Positions 10,548 through 23,340 of a stretch of DNA of 47,446 bases are shown here, piece by piece. A program made the translations under genes and the position numbers. The notes under the pieces are model-generated. The model was not told where the DNA came from. It worked only from the letters and a program-made list of their open reading frames with translations, and ran no database searches. The DNA comes from Entomortierella parvispora (lineage: Eukaryota > Mortierellomycota > Mortierellomycetes > Mortierellales > Mortierellaceae), in the NCBI GenBank assembly GCA_963573315.1, contig CAUYJH010000044.1:1-47446 (forward strand). Direction: 5' to 3'. Each line of letters starts with the position of its first letter. Position 1 is the stretch's first letter.

Positions 10548-13299
10548 ATGACCATCCCTGTCTACTTTGAGACTGGTCCGCACCATGTTCTCTGTCAGGT
10601 AGAGAGAAACATCCTCGCATGCATACACGACGTGTTTGTGGTGACAGAAACCCCCTTCTCCAGGAACTAAAAAAGAACTTGACGTCCATAGATACCAGGT
10701 CTTGACCCCATCAAGTTTCCCTTTCCAAACGATTTCGAAGACTGTTGGGATCACCATCATGTCCGCCTGCCCTGCTCCTCTCGAACGCCTTCGACCGCTG
10801 CAGAGTCGACATGGCCAGATATCATACAGGGTTTGACCACCACCATCCACGACTCCAAAGAACTTGACAGGATCATGGCACGTTGGAACGGAGGAGGAGG
10901 AGGCTCCTCGGACTGGAACATACGCGCCCTTTCAGCTTTTCTGAATAAGCGAGCAGATACTCAGACAACAGCGACAACCTCTCCCCATTTCCATGCTCGC
11001 CCTGAAGGAAGCCACAATCCCCTATCGCTGTCCTTTCTCCTTAACCGCGAAGAGTCTCCCGAACGACCGGAGAACGATGTTGAATCGAATGATGGTAGCA
11101 AATACTCTGATAGCGAGGACGACGAGGGGCAATTTCTAAGCCAGGAAGAGAGAACACGATTCTTTGACGTGATTTTGCCGAGGATGCAGGCCCTGGCACT
11201 TAGATTGCCAGAGCTTGTCAAAAAGCCCATACCATTCCTGGACCAACAAGTCGACTCGGCCGTGACGCTTAGACAGGAGCAGGTATGTGCCTTTGTCATT
11301 TTACTGGAAGGATGTTTTGTTGCACTGCAGACAGTGCTAATCGCAGTACAATGTATAATCATCGGGTAATAGATCGCTTGTCTGCTGGCGAACGCATTTT
11401 TCTGCACGTTTCCTCAAAGAAATTCCCCGCGTGCGAACCAGTATCTAGGACTGGACAAGAAAAGAAAGGCACCAACCACGAATAGCACCCCCGAAAAGAA
11501 AAAAACCTTGGGGCAGGCCCCCAAGGACACCTATGGCAATGGCGACAAAGGCGAGAGTCGAAAGGCTGGAGATCCCTTCAGGAACACAAGTGGCCAAATG
11601 TCCTTGTTTGCGTACTTTAACAAAACTGAACCAACTGCAGCAGCCAAGCCGTCAATCCTGGACGATCATCAAGCTCAGAATGCATCTCATGAACCATTGT
11701 TGGAGCAGCCCATGGAGGTGGACCGGGAAGTGAAGGACCAAAAAAACGTGAAGAAACCTGTACTACGACTTCCTTCTATCAACTTTTCGAGTTTGTTCAG
11801 CAGTGACAACATTGAGGACCCTTGTTCAAACGTTAATGCTGCCAAACTTCGTTGCCTCGTTCATTATTTCGACCGCGTAACTTCCGAGAGTAAGTGATGA
11901 TCTACATTATCAGCACTGGTATCTGATGTTTTAATGGTTCTTTTCTGATTTTTTGGAATCAATCAACTATTTCCAGTGCCTCAAGGAGTGGTGACATTTC
12001 ATAGACAGGTTTTGAGGACACCCTTGACGCTGGAAACAAGTGAGCGTGTCAGCAAAAGACGATTTCGATATTCAAATGTCCGAGTAGATCCTGATAGTCC
12101 TTTGGAGGACGATGCACCTCCAGAAGCGCTTCAGCTCGACTTCGCGAACAAGGTCATCGGAGGCGGTGTTTTAAGTCGCGTAAGTCATATCTTGAGTAAC
12201 ACGTTAACGGGGGCTGAGTTGCGGCACTCAATCGACTCATACTTTTATATAATGGTTCAATAGGGCGCTGTCCAGGAAGAAATTCGATTCATGATATGTC
12301 CAGAGCTGATTGTATCGCGACTGTTTACAAAGACGCTTCAAAATAACGAAGCATTGTTGATTAAGGGTGCAGAGAGGTACTCCAACTACAATGGGTACGC
12401 TTCTACCTTTGAGTGGCATTCCGATCACCGAGACGCCACGCCACGGTAAGATCTCTCTCTCTCTCTCTTGAACTTCCGCTATCGCTTGCAAAGTCACTTC
12501 CCGCGCCGGATATAATTATCTTAGCCCATTTTAACATGACCTTGATATGAAAAATGTAGGGACAAGATGGGAAGAAGAAAGACAGAAATTTGTGCCATTG
12601 ACGCTGTACACTTTCGATCAAACGAGGGGCGCTTGGAGCAGTTTTCATCCGAATCCGTAATGCGAGAGATCAGCAAGGCTATTGTCGGATTCCGACGATC
12701 TCCCATCACAGCGTCAGAGTGGGGACAATGTCGAGAAGAAGTACCCGCGAAACACTTGCCTCTAATTGCCACTGGTAACTGGGGCTGTGGAGCATTCGGA
12801 GGACATTTGGAACTCAAGTTCTTGATCCAATTGTTGGCTGCATCGGTCTGCGGGGCTTTCTCCGAGGAGGACAAGGACACAGCTCTGGGTCGTGATTTGG
12901 TCTACTATACCTATGGTCTTGATGACCTTGCCAAGGAAATTGTTGAATTCATGGGCCATCTCCATGCTCTCCCTACTGCACTAGAGCCAGGTAAGATGGC
13001 TTTTGCCCCACCTTTGTCAATTGCTCCAGGAGAACGCTTGATACTCACAGGCGACCTTTTTCAATAAATTCTTTTGCTTAGTCTCATTGTTGCAGTGCAT
13101 CGAGTTCTACCCTATCAAGTCAGGAAGAGGTAAAAACGTTGGGCTTCGCGAATCTAGCCTACTGAACTATGTAGGCGCTGCATTTGGGTTTCCTTCAGCT
13201 CTTACTAATCCAACAATGTCAGAGCCTTCGTATTCGCCTTCCATGTACGCATCGACGGACTCTTGCCTTGAAGAAGGAGAGAGTGGTGGCGATGATTGA
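10548..13299 (+). CDS. Poly(ADP-ribose) glycohydrolase (PARG)
   Basis: Seven exons: 10548-10598, 10692-11282, 11373-11889, 11977-12179, 12264-12445, 12560-12990 and 13082-13299; about 730 residues. PARG cleaves ribose-ribose bonds of poly(ADP-ribose) after PARP signalling. The N-terminal core has [11 protein letters not shown] and WPDIIQ. After a disordered stretch come [13 protein letters not shown] and [13 protein letters not shown]. The signature [16 protein letters not shown] spans an intron; Glu459 and Glu460 match the catalytic pair. [15 protein letters not shown] and [16 protein letters not shown] follow. The 17-codon first exon is inferred from frame and a good donor; the open frame after 10692 has no ATG before conserved sequence. 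The last exon is uncertain: a nearby acceptor (ttgcag) would instead give a short end with a stop at 13131-13133. Confidence 0.88.
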
Positions 13300-13512
13300 A
13301 AGAAAAGAAAGAAAGCAAGCGCCATGGGTTGTACATTTACATTCACTGCAAAATCAAGAAATAAAACGCAGCTGTCGAATATCTGAAGTAGCCCAACGTG
13401 GGAGAGGTGGAAGCTGAGTGGTCTATGCTTTCTGAAGGGATTTACAGAAGAAGAAACAGACATTTTATTTGTCGTGGATGTGTGGGCAGGGAAGAGGCTG
13501 GTTACTTTATTT

Positions 13513-14226
13513 TCAATCATGGCTGACGGGGACTTGGTTCCGGTACTCGGGACTGACCCAATACCCTATTCGACCCAGCTTCAAATTCAGCTCTGATCCA
13601 ATTTTCGGCTCTGTGTCGTTTTCAGGAGCTGGAGTAGACTTGTTATTTGGAAGAAGAGCAGCCTCCAAGACATCGGCCATTGTTGTTGTTGTTGACATCG
13701 AACAGGGTGTTGGTTTGACGGGATGAAGACTCAACCATCCTATAATCTTGCCTTCAGGACTCGTTCGCATGGCCCAATGAGCGTTCACACCCCGGGTCTC
13801 AATCACACGATCTGCTCGAGCGACATGAGCCCTGGCCAAGTCTTCTGGATACGGAAACTTGAAATAGGCCGAGTTTCGAAAGACAAAATCATCCAGATTC
13901 AGAATCCGGACCATCTCTGGGATATCCGAGACCGACACTGCGCTTAGGAAATGAGGCGGGTCCTGGCTGACGAGATACGGTCCTAAACCTGTGGCCTGTT
14001 CACGATTGTATTTGGGGGGCGATGGCGGAGATGCCAACGGCTTTGAGGAAGCAGGGAGGGAAATAGACTGTCCTTGTAATTGATGCTGTTGTCGCTGTTG
14101 CCAATGTTGATGAAGGAGAGAGAGAAGAGGAAGAGAGAAACCCCTCTTTTTCATTGCGGATTCTCTCGTAAACACACGCCGTCGTCTTTTTTTAGCCCGT
14201 TTGCGGCGTTGCGTGACAGGTGACAT
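13513..14226 (-). CDS. GNAT-family N-acetyltransferase, truncated at the CoA loop
   Basis: Single-exon frame of 237 residues from the ATG at 14226; an in-frame ATG at 14313 would add 29 residues. After a basic N-terminus (KRAKKRRRRVF) and a Gln/Ser/Pro-rich linker, the sequence looks like the Acetyltransf_3 branch of the GNAT superfamily: LSAVSVSDIPEMVRILNLDD, a FPYPEDLARAHVARAD segment, HWAMRTSPEGKIIGWLSLHP and LGRIGYWVSPEYRN. In working enzymes the last motif continues directly into the R/Q-x-x-G-x-A loop that binds the CoA pyrophosphate. Here it ends seven residues later in VPVSHD and a stop. I found no donor or downstream exon supplying the missing 40-60 residues before PARG. It may be a pseudogene, a regulatory remnant or an assembly error. 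Substrate unknown. Confidence 0.65.
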   Translation of the reverse strand: MSPVTQRRKRAKKRRRRVFTRESAMKKRGFSLPLLSLLHQHWQQRQQHQLQGQSISLPASSKPLASPPSPPKYNREQATGLGPYLVSQDPPHFLSAVSVSDIPEMVRILNLDDFVFRNSAYFKFPYPEDLARAHVARADRVIETRGVNAHWAMRTSPEGKIIGWLSLHPVKPTPCSMSTTTTMADVLEAALLPNNKSTPAPENDTEPKIGSELNLKLGRIGYWVSPEYRNQVPVSHD

Positions 14227-14381
14227 GGCACCTACTTGGGTGGGTCGAGAGACGTGAATGCAGACATGACAGGATAGAGAAAGTATGAAGAAAAAAGGTT
14301 CTTTTTTTGCCAAGAGAGATACGTAAATGTGATAGATACAATGTGCTCCCCCTCCAGAGCATACTTGACGGAGGAGGAGGC

Positions 14382-14448
14382 ATGATGATGAAAATGATGA
14401 TGATGATGATAATGATGATAATGTTGATGATGATGATGATGATGACGA
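14382..14448. repeat. GAT/ATG trinucleotide microsatellite
   Basis: Imperfect run of GAT units between the CCH1 stop and the start of the truncated acetyltransferase. It lies in the downstream region of CCH1 on the minus strand, and its Met-rich + strand reading frame is an artefact. Confidence 0.85.
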
Positions 14449-14477
14449 CTATATCGGGTGAGGGTATTTTGTTTGTT

Positions 14478-17400
14478 TTACAGGTAATCTAATCCAGGGA
14501 CATCCTGTCTGCGAATATCATCAGGATGGCGGGTTCCTGCAGCAGCACGCGGGCCTGAATCCGAGCTTGCATTCAAGTCGACAGATTCGAATTCTGCCAG
14601 CGTCCGCGTTCCTCGCTCCTCCATAGGGAACCCTAATTCGGTGCTGATCGATGTCAAGTCATGACTAGAGATGAATGCTAAAAAGAGTGCAGGCAAAAAG
14701 ACGATATGAATATTGACATTCAATACCAGATAACAAGAGACAAAAAAATGACAAGATTCAACGACAACTTACTGCGCCATTCAGATCGCAGACTGTCGAT
14801 CATAGCTCCTGCTTGCTCAGGGTCGATAGACTCGTCATCTTCCAAGGCCGTTTTCCCAGGCTCGATAATCACCACATTCTTCCTACTCCTGGCACCAGCG
14901 GGACTCGCTCCAGCGCCTCCTTCTTGTCTTTGTCCTCCCACAACACCGGCGCCCTCAGATTCTTCCGTATGAACCCGTTCATGTTTCCTGTGTGTAGACG
15001 CCGTTTGATCCGTCGAGACCGAATCCCGACTTGAATGAGCCGTCTCTAGCTCACGCGCCTCCTCGCCCTCTGTCGCAAGTTCCTGGATCCGCTGGACAGC
15101 CCGGTAGTGCTTCAGGAATCTCTGTCGAAGAATCACCTTCAACAGCACTCTTTGGACATTCATCGCGTTCACGCGTGCGTGGATCCGATCCATCTTTTGA
15201 CGGTGGCGGAGCAAATCCCCGATCGAAAGGCACTGATCATCCTCAATCAGCTTGTAATGAGCCATAATGATCAGCATCTTTTGGAACGAGATTCCCATCT
15301 GGACCTCGGCAGATCCTTCGTTTCCCATCTCCTGCATCTCAAAGGTCCCTGCCCTGCGGTTCGCCGCCGCCGACGGTCCAAAACTGGGTGCCCGCCAATG
15401 CAACAGACCCTTCTTCTTGTTGGCAGAGCCCGGAATCGGCTCCATCGACATCACGGCCTCTGTGTACAAAAAGTTGTAAATCTTGCGTCGACGCTCCACC
15501 TCCTTCGCATCCAAATTGGCGATCGCGGAATTAAAAGCCGCCAGATTGTAATCCTGATGAATTTTATATGCGATATTGGGTCGATGTTCCACCCTTCTGG
15601 TTCCACTTCCGGGAGCGCCTGTGGTCAGGTCTTTTTGATATTCCTCCCGGTTCATGGTCGATCGACGGCTGGTCTCGTTCAACATCAGGATCTTTTTGGT
15701 GGTGTTGGTCGCACTGTTCTTTTCCAGATCCTTGGCCGAGAGTTTGACGGCGTTGGGTTTCACTGTCTCGAGCTTTGACTGGAGCTTCACAATCGAATGC
15801 TCCTCGTTGTAAATACGCATATCGAACACCCCCCTCAGTTTCTAGTATTAACAAAACAAAAAGGGTACAAAGGATTAATATGCTTTAAAAAATATTAACA
15901 CGACCTTTTTGAAAACATGGTGCACTTACCATCAAGAACTTGGTTAAATCTTCCTCTTGAATATAACCAGTGTTCTCGTGATCTACCTCGGCCCAATGAC
16001 GCTTGTATCGACGAATCTCTTCTCTTGTAATCAGCGAGAATCCTGGAGCGATTTGGTATACATACGAAAAGTTGTGCATCACTACCACAATGAACATGTT
16101 GGTAAAGATGTACATCGAAATGATGTTGAAGCTGATAAAGAGCGTGTAGGCCCAAGCCGTCGATCCACAATCAGACAAGAGATAGTTCTCGGGTTCATTC
16201 ACACAGTTGGGTCGCTCGACTGCAAAGTCGTGCATCAGGTCATTCCATCCCTCTCTACGAACGTCAAAACAGTGGCAAAATAGTGCAGAGCGAATATTAG
16301 TCGTCTGGGTATGAACAGTGAGTACGGATAAGAGTCTGAATCGATACAACCCCACTTACCCAGTAGACATTCTCGCCATCATCAGCAATGATAAGCCGAT
16401 ATTTCTGAAGTTGACATGGTCGCCGCCGTTGGGTCCGTAGGAGGTCAGTCCAAAAATCTCGACAAACATGATACCATAAACTGCAAAGACGACGAGCCAC
16501 ACGCCCAACAAACTCGAGATCGATCCAATACTCGCCCTATGGGTCGCAACATCAGAAAGGAAAGGTATACACATGTTAATATACGCACCTTTTCAAACTC
16601 ACACCATCCACATCCAACAGATATCCTTACGCCATGGTCATGAACAGTTGATTCAGACTGTCACTGCGTTGCACGAGTCGGAAGAGAATGGCCGTCAAGA
16701 ATAGCTTTTGGGTCTGGATCAGGGGTTGCCATGAAGATCCACAGAGAAAGGCGATGGTAATCAAGATCGCACAGATCGAAACGGTACTGTTGTAGATGTT
16801 CCAGCGGTTCTTGCGGAATCCAGTCCAGCCCAAGCCTCCAATCTTGAAGACAATCTCCATCATATACACAGAAAGAATGGCCAGGAATACCCAGTTCTTC
16901 ACTCCTTCCCAATCACCAGAGTCCACATGTTCAGTCGCGAGCACAATTCCGTTCGCGATCGTCACAACCGTCAGGAAGCGCGTAAACCAGCCCTTCTTGG
17001 GCGACGCCACTTTGAAAAAGAACCCTCGGATCGGGTTTGCTGGAGCCTTTGATCTGGCCTTGCTCATCTTGATACCGCCTAGCAGCTTTTTCAAATCCAT
17101 CCATCGTCGTTGATTGGCCGTCATGAAGGCCGTTCCCGTTCGCTTTGTGTAGTTTTCAATCACAATAGCCACAAACAGGGCTGACACAAAGTAACCACCC
17201 GCCAGGTTGAACAGCACAAAGAAGATACCGTTGTATCGAGACGCGTCCTGGTTCGGTTGAAGTCCAAGGCCGACCACATTTCGAGCGGTGTCCATGACGC
17301 CAATCCAGCCCTCCTGCGATACAATCTCAAAGAGGATGAGGAATGACGCTCCAAAATTGTCGAAACTGTATACATGCGGATTTGCCCACACACGTGGCAT

Positions 17401-20400
17401 CAAGACATTGGTGTCTGAACTGACAAATGTACCCGTGCAGTCGTTGATAGAGTTGATGTCGGAACTTGCGTCGTTGCATTTGAAAAACAGTCCAGAAAAG
17501 AGTCGCATGCCGTAAATCGCAAAAGGGATAATCAACGCTATCGACAACATGGTGGCGTCCAGGAGCTGGGGAAATCCTGCGACCAACACCGCATGGAAGG
17601 TTCCTTTGATGTATGCTGACTGATTGATAAGTCGGAGTGCTCGTAGAGCCTTGAGAGAGCGAAAGAATCGAGAAACGCCCTGTGAACTTGTGATGTTGGC
17701 GACAAGGGGAGCGTAGAGGGTGAGCAACACGAAAAAATCGATCTGGTTCCAGAGGGTCTTCAAGTAGGCGTCTGGTGTGAAGATGAAGCCATCGGCAATC
17801 ACTCGGATAAAGAATTCGACCGTGAAAAAGGCAGGGAATACATAGTCTGAGATGCGGATGATAATCGATTGCTGATCCTCTGGGAGACTGAACTGGTGCA
17901 GCCTCCAGACCGGACTGGTTATAGCGGCAACGACCACACATGCCATGATGGCCAATGTGATGAACAGATTAAAGGGCCGACTCAGCAAAACGTTCTCCCG
18001 AGCGCCTTCATAGCGGAAACCTCGCCCGGGGGTCACAAATCGCTGAAGGAACCGTCTGAACTTGTTCTCTGGACCGAATATAAACAAGGACCGATGTTTG
18101 AATGCTTCTGGTGAGAAGAATGGTTCCTCTTTGATCCTTGTGTCCTCCATGCTTTCCCGTGCTGGGGCCTGGGCCGAATACAACTTTCTGAAATGCTCAT
18201 TGTCGTCCCCTTCTTGATTTAGGGGGCCCGCCGCCTGAGGGGCATGACTGAACCCATCCAGGAGACTTGACTCTCTTCGGTGATGTTGATCAGCCTTGGG
18301 ATTTGTCTTCAGGATCGGGTCCTTTTCTACGCCATGAAACAGCTCATTATCACCAAGCAAGAATTCTCGGGCGAGTCCTTTACGCATCTTGTGGATCCAT
18401 CCCGTTTGGACAATATCCACGCCAATAGACTTTGGGTAAGGCTTGAGGTATTTGGTCAAGTAGAGCACATACTTTCGCTCTTCTTCCTTGGTATATCCTG
18501 ACGTTGCCGCAAAATCCAGAATCTGCTGTGTGTGTTTTGCGCCTTCTGCTCCACCCTCAAAGTTCTCCATGATGATGGCAATGAGCATGTTCACCAACAC
18601 GACTAGCAAAAAAAGGAGTAGGAGTAAAAGGTTAAATGATAGGACCTTCAACAACCTGCAGCGTTACCGGTATACTTACAATTGGCAAAACTGTAGAAGG
18701 CAATGATAAAAACGGTAGCAACAACAACCTGGCCCCAGGGAATTTCGGCCATGATCACATTGTATAGAATATCTGTCCAGTTTTCTCCAGAAAAGAGCTA
18801 CCAAGAATACAAAAAAGTGGGTTAGAATACTTTTCATCTCTCGATATCCAACACGTTTTTATAAGGCAAGGCACATACCTGGTACATGGCCAGATAACTG
18901 ACATAAAAGTCTGAAAAGTTCATGCTGGACGAAGAGGGATCAACAATTTCGCGGAAGAGAATGCCCGCCATCACGGACACCACCACAAGGAACATGGCAA
19001 TGAAGAAGATCAAGTTTAGCAGACCGATCCAACTTCCAACGACTCGTTGCTATAAACCGTCAGAGAATGGCCACGATAGGTCAGTTACAACACTCCATTG
19101 TCCATCTACCAGTCATAAGTATAGACACCGCTCTCTACTTACAATAAGGGATCGAAGACGCTCGACATAGATGATGACACGGTATATCCTCACCACTTGA
19201 AACACGGTTAAGTAGACGTAGACATGGCTGTGATGGACATATGGGATTTGAATGATCAAAGTCGTGATCGCCAAGGTGAGATCTACGAGATTCTTCTTGC
19301 TGTCAAAGAACTCGCCAGCTTGGGGCAAGCAAACCAAGAAGCGAATGATAATATCAACAGCAAATGCTACAGTGAACCAAAGCTCTGCACGATCTAAAAG
19401 AATGAGAAAGATAGAATATGAGACGCCGATCCCTCGCTACATGTCAAGTTATTCCTTTTTTCCGTCTCTTCCTCTTACCGATAAGTTCCAATTTGCTTGG
19501 TGGGGAATTATAACGAGGTAGACACTGGAAGACCAGATCAGCAACAACCGCAAGAACCCAGACAAACTCTAGACTCTCAACCCAGGCCTTCCTTCTGCTG
19601 AAAATGTTGTTGCCCGTAAATGTGAAATTGTTGACACTGTCATTCAGGATGGCGTTCTTGTTGGCACTATATGATGCAAGGTTGTTATCACACCGTCAGC
19701 ATCAGCATTCTTTTCTTGCGTCATACAATCTTTCTACAGTTTAACGAAACCAACCTGTCCTTGCTATCAGAAGTAAATGCTGAATTCTGTGCCGAGTCAT
19801 CTCTGATCTTGGCAAACATCTCATTGATGACGGCAATAAACAGGTTCAAGATCCAAAAGTTCATCACCATGACGACCAGCACAAAGTAGATGGATGACCA
19901 GCTATACTCTGCATCCATAATATCGTACATGAGATCTGTCCACGTCTGTCCAGTCATGAGAACGTAGACCGGAACCATGGCGGAGTAAATGGCGTCGAAT
20001 GAGATGGCGCCATCGAGATTCACTCCCGTATCCTAACCGTTATCAAACCAATTCTCCCTGTTAGAAAAGACGTCTCCATGCTTTGGCTGGTGGCTGGTCT
20101 CCTTGTACTACTGATCGGAGGCAACTTACCTTGCAGATATAGCCATGAGCACAAATGAGGCCTTTTGGGCTTGTGGGACTCGTTTCTCCGTCCTTTTGGA
20201 TATAAGATGATTCACGCGCCGGATCCGTCAGATTGTAATATCCTCCACAGTACTGATTTTCCACAACCACTGTTTCATTCGTCGCCAACACGCAACGTCT
20301 AGAGAACGATCCTTTGAATGCCTGAACTCCAATGATGCTATTGACAGTGATAAAGATGATTGCGTGTAAGTGACGAGCGTGATATATCATTTGGTCCGCC

Positions 20401-22193
20401 CACAGCACACAGGCACAGGTTCAAAATACTTGCCTGAAAATGATGAAAAAAAATGCAATGAACAGAGCAATGTTGACAAGGAGGGGTGCACTCATTTTGA
20501 GAGAGTGCAGAATTGTAGCTGATCCTGCAGTGATATTCAATAAACGAAGCGTCCGCATCGCCGCGATCGTCTTGAAAAAGTACACATGCTGAACGCCCGC
20601 CATCATCAGACAAAAGTCGATCCAGTAGCAGAGAACGGCGAGAAAGTCAATGCGGTTGAATGTGTGTCGCAAAAAAGGTATTTGAGTCTTTGTCGGAGCA
20701 ATGAATTGCGGTCTGTATGCAATAAGTGGGTCCATGTAGGTCGGGATGAACTGGGTCATGGTTGTGTGTCGACCCACAGCGAAATCGATAATTGTTGTGG
20801 CCCTGGTAGTCGCAGTGGTCTGCATGGGAGCTACCTGCTCCATCGGACTCATTGTCAAAGATGACGTTGCTTTGTGAGTAGGTTTGAATGTGGATGTTGG
20901 AGTTGTATGATGAGCGCGGGCCATTGTTGACGAGGGTGCAAGCATGGTTTCTCGTCTGACAGCATTGGGCGACTTGCGGAGGATGGTAGGATTGGTATCA
21001 TGCAAGTTATCTGTCCTTTGCCTCTTTCCAAAGTACTTGCGGATTTTCTCTCCATCCTCTGGGAAAAATATCAGTCCAGAGACGATGATCCTTGAACCGA
21101 GTTCGAGTCTGGCAGCACAGATCCAAATCAAACAGATATTGAGAGTTAGTCCTTGTTCATGCATACACTATGTGCAAAGGTCGTCCAGAAGATAGTCTTC
21201 TTACGTGTAAAGAACAAAGACTACAAGCAGTCCATAATCGGTCCAATGTGCTCCCCAGATAGTGTCGCTCCCTTTTGGCGACGAGACCATTATGACCAGG
21301 AAGATAAGATTGAGCATGAGCAGAATAAGGAGTGACAGCTCGACCCACCTAACGTTCGAATAGAATGAGTTAGACGTATTGCCAATCAGAGAGTCATTCT
21401 TGAATACGGTAGCATAATGCTGAAGCTTGACCTACGTCTTGTTCAACAGATCATTCAGGCGCAGTCGAAGGCGATTGTCGGGGCCAAAGATGAAGAGAGA
21501 GTAGCCCTCTAGAGGCGGCTGAGTGGCTACCGGCATTGAGGGTGGCTGTGCTTCCAGAGGCACGATAGTTGACGAAGATCCTTCAAGCGTTTCTGGCTTG
21601 CCCTGTGCGTCGATAACCTGGCTCGCTCGGACCACGTCTTCATCCTCACTGTCATCATCTTCTCTCTCTGCTGCGGCGTTGGAGTATATAGAGGCGATCT
21701 CGGGCAGGGGGGACGGCAGAGGGGAAGGCACAGGAGAATTCAGCTTATTTTTAGAGGAAGATCCGGACAGGTTCATGACTCTGGTAGAGGCCCTGCCCAG
21801 AGCATCCTTTACGGACGCCAGCCGCGTGCTCGGCACCGAGGACCGCGTTGACCTTGCAGAAGAATGTATGCTGATATTGGAGGAGATGTTGTGATGAAAG
21901 CCGCGGTTACGCCGCGTGGGCGTAGTTGGGGGCTGTAGAAAGGAGCCAGCGCCACCGAGCAGATCCTCCTGCGACTGGTCAAGCGATGGCGGTGAGAAGT
22001 GGTGGGTCAGGCCTGTGCGGTCATGGACAGGACCGAGGTCAAAGTCGGAGGATGCAGACTGATCAGATTCGGTCCTGGCGAGACTAGCCCAAGCGGCAGC
22101 ACCTCTGGAGTAGACGGGCGAGGGGTCATTGTCGGGATCGTCTGTGTGGTTGGAGTGCCTAAGGGACTCGTACTTTGGACGGCCTAGAGGCAT
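14478..22193 (-). CDS. CCH1: Voltage-gated calcium channel alpha subunit Cch1
   Basis: Fourteen exons, 5' to 3': 22193-21436, 21348-21205, 21108-20434, 20337-20130, 20032-19755, 19666-19479, 19393-19143, 19049-18879, 18797-18680, 18602-16631, 16536-16360, 16254-15930, 15841-14773 and 14677-14478; about 2177 residues. Cch1 with Mid1 forms the high-affinity Ca2+ influx system of the fungal plasma membrane. Four channel repeats are visible. Arg-bearing S4 helices include AAMRTLRLLNI (I), VVRIYRVIIYVERLRSL (II) and SLKALRALRLI (III). Pore motifs are TGQTWTDLM (I), SGENWTDIL (II), SQEGWIGVM (III) and STGEGWNDLM (IV), giving Q/E/E/E. A C-terminal EF-hand-like loop reads DHENTGYIQEED. The cytoplasmic N-terminus is Ser/Pro-rich. 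Intron 3 uses a GC donor. The start is the ATG at 22193; the preceding in-frame codons lack an ATG. Confidence 0.92.
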
Positions 22194-23340
22194 GGGACAA
22201 CGGCACAAGAAGCAGTTGGGGGCAGGAGGAGGAGGAAGTGAGGTGAAAGGAGAGTGGGGAGGGAAAGAAAGGAGGGAAGGAGGGAAGGAAGGTAAGAATG
22301 CGAGAAGAGAAGCGAGAGTGTGAAAGAGAGTGTGAGAGAGTGAATGAGTGAACGAATGATTGATTCAGTGATTGATTCAGGTGGAGAAAAAAAAGAAGAA
22401 AAAAAAAAGAAATAGGCATGAGAAAGGGACCCTGCTTGCAGACAACAGACACAGGACAGACACACACAAGCAGGGCCGGGCTGTGTTGTGGGCTGGTTGC
22501 GCTGGTTGGCTGGTTGGGCACAGGCACAAAAAAAGACAGACAGGGCTGTGCCTGTCTCTCTTTTCTATACCGGTAGACTACTTGTTCTCTCTTTCTCCCT
22601 GCTGGACATTGTTGTGTGTTCACCCTCTTGTTTAATTCTTTACCTTCAACCTCCGTGGCGCCAGTGGCAGAGTCCACAGCCTCGGGTTGACTGTCGGTGG
22701 TGTGGCCGTGGATGTGCATCTCTCTGTATCTGATCTGTTGCGATGTGCTGTCCGGAGTGTGCTTTTCGGTCTTTCAGTCTTCCAGTCTTCCTCCGTGTGT
22801 CTGTGCGTCAGAGTGTGAAAGAGAGAGAGAGTGTGTGTGTGTGTATATGCAGTGTGAGAGGAATGGACAAAAAGAGGAGGAGGAGGGAATGAGTGAATGA
22901 ATGAATGGAAGAGAAAAAGAAAAGAAGAGGGAAGCAAGGAAGGGAACAATGTGCATGGGGCAGCACCAGCAACAGCAGCGGCAACAAGCAGCAGCAGCCA
23001 GGGCGGCAGTCTGGTTGGTACTCCAGGAACCGAAACACAATCTGCTCGCAAGGAGTCTGTGTCCAGTGCGTGGTTCCTGTGTGTGTGCAAAGATGATCGA
23101 TGACAGTCTGTGTCTGTGTCTATGTGTGTGCATGTGTGTGCATGTGTGTGCCACAAACAATGTCTTGTCATGTCATGACATGCTCATTCTCACATTTCTT
23201 TTCCATCATCTTTTTCTCCTTCTCTCTCTCTCTCTCTCTCTCTCCTCTCTGTTTCAAACTGTCCTGATCCCATCCCCGCTTCTCGTTCCCCTTCTCTCAA
23301 TCTCGACGTCCCATTCACTGACACAATCCTCGCATCCATT
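22194..23340. promoter_or_regulatory. Divergent promoter region CCH1 / tyrosine phosphatase
   Basis: 1.15 kb between two divergent starts, dominated by simple sequence: GA-rich and ATTGATTC repeats near 22310-22400, a GA tract then GT tract at 22818-22848, GT-rich DNA at 23106-23152, and a CT run at 23221-23243 close to the phosphatase ATG. Overlapping low-complexity frames on both strands are not genes. No specific factor site is claimed. Confidence 0.5.

Noticed and set aside
14307-14492. Met-rich + strand frame over the GAT repeat
   Set aside because: Translation of a trinucleotide microsatellite.
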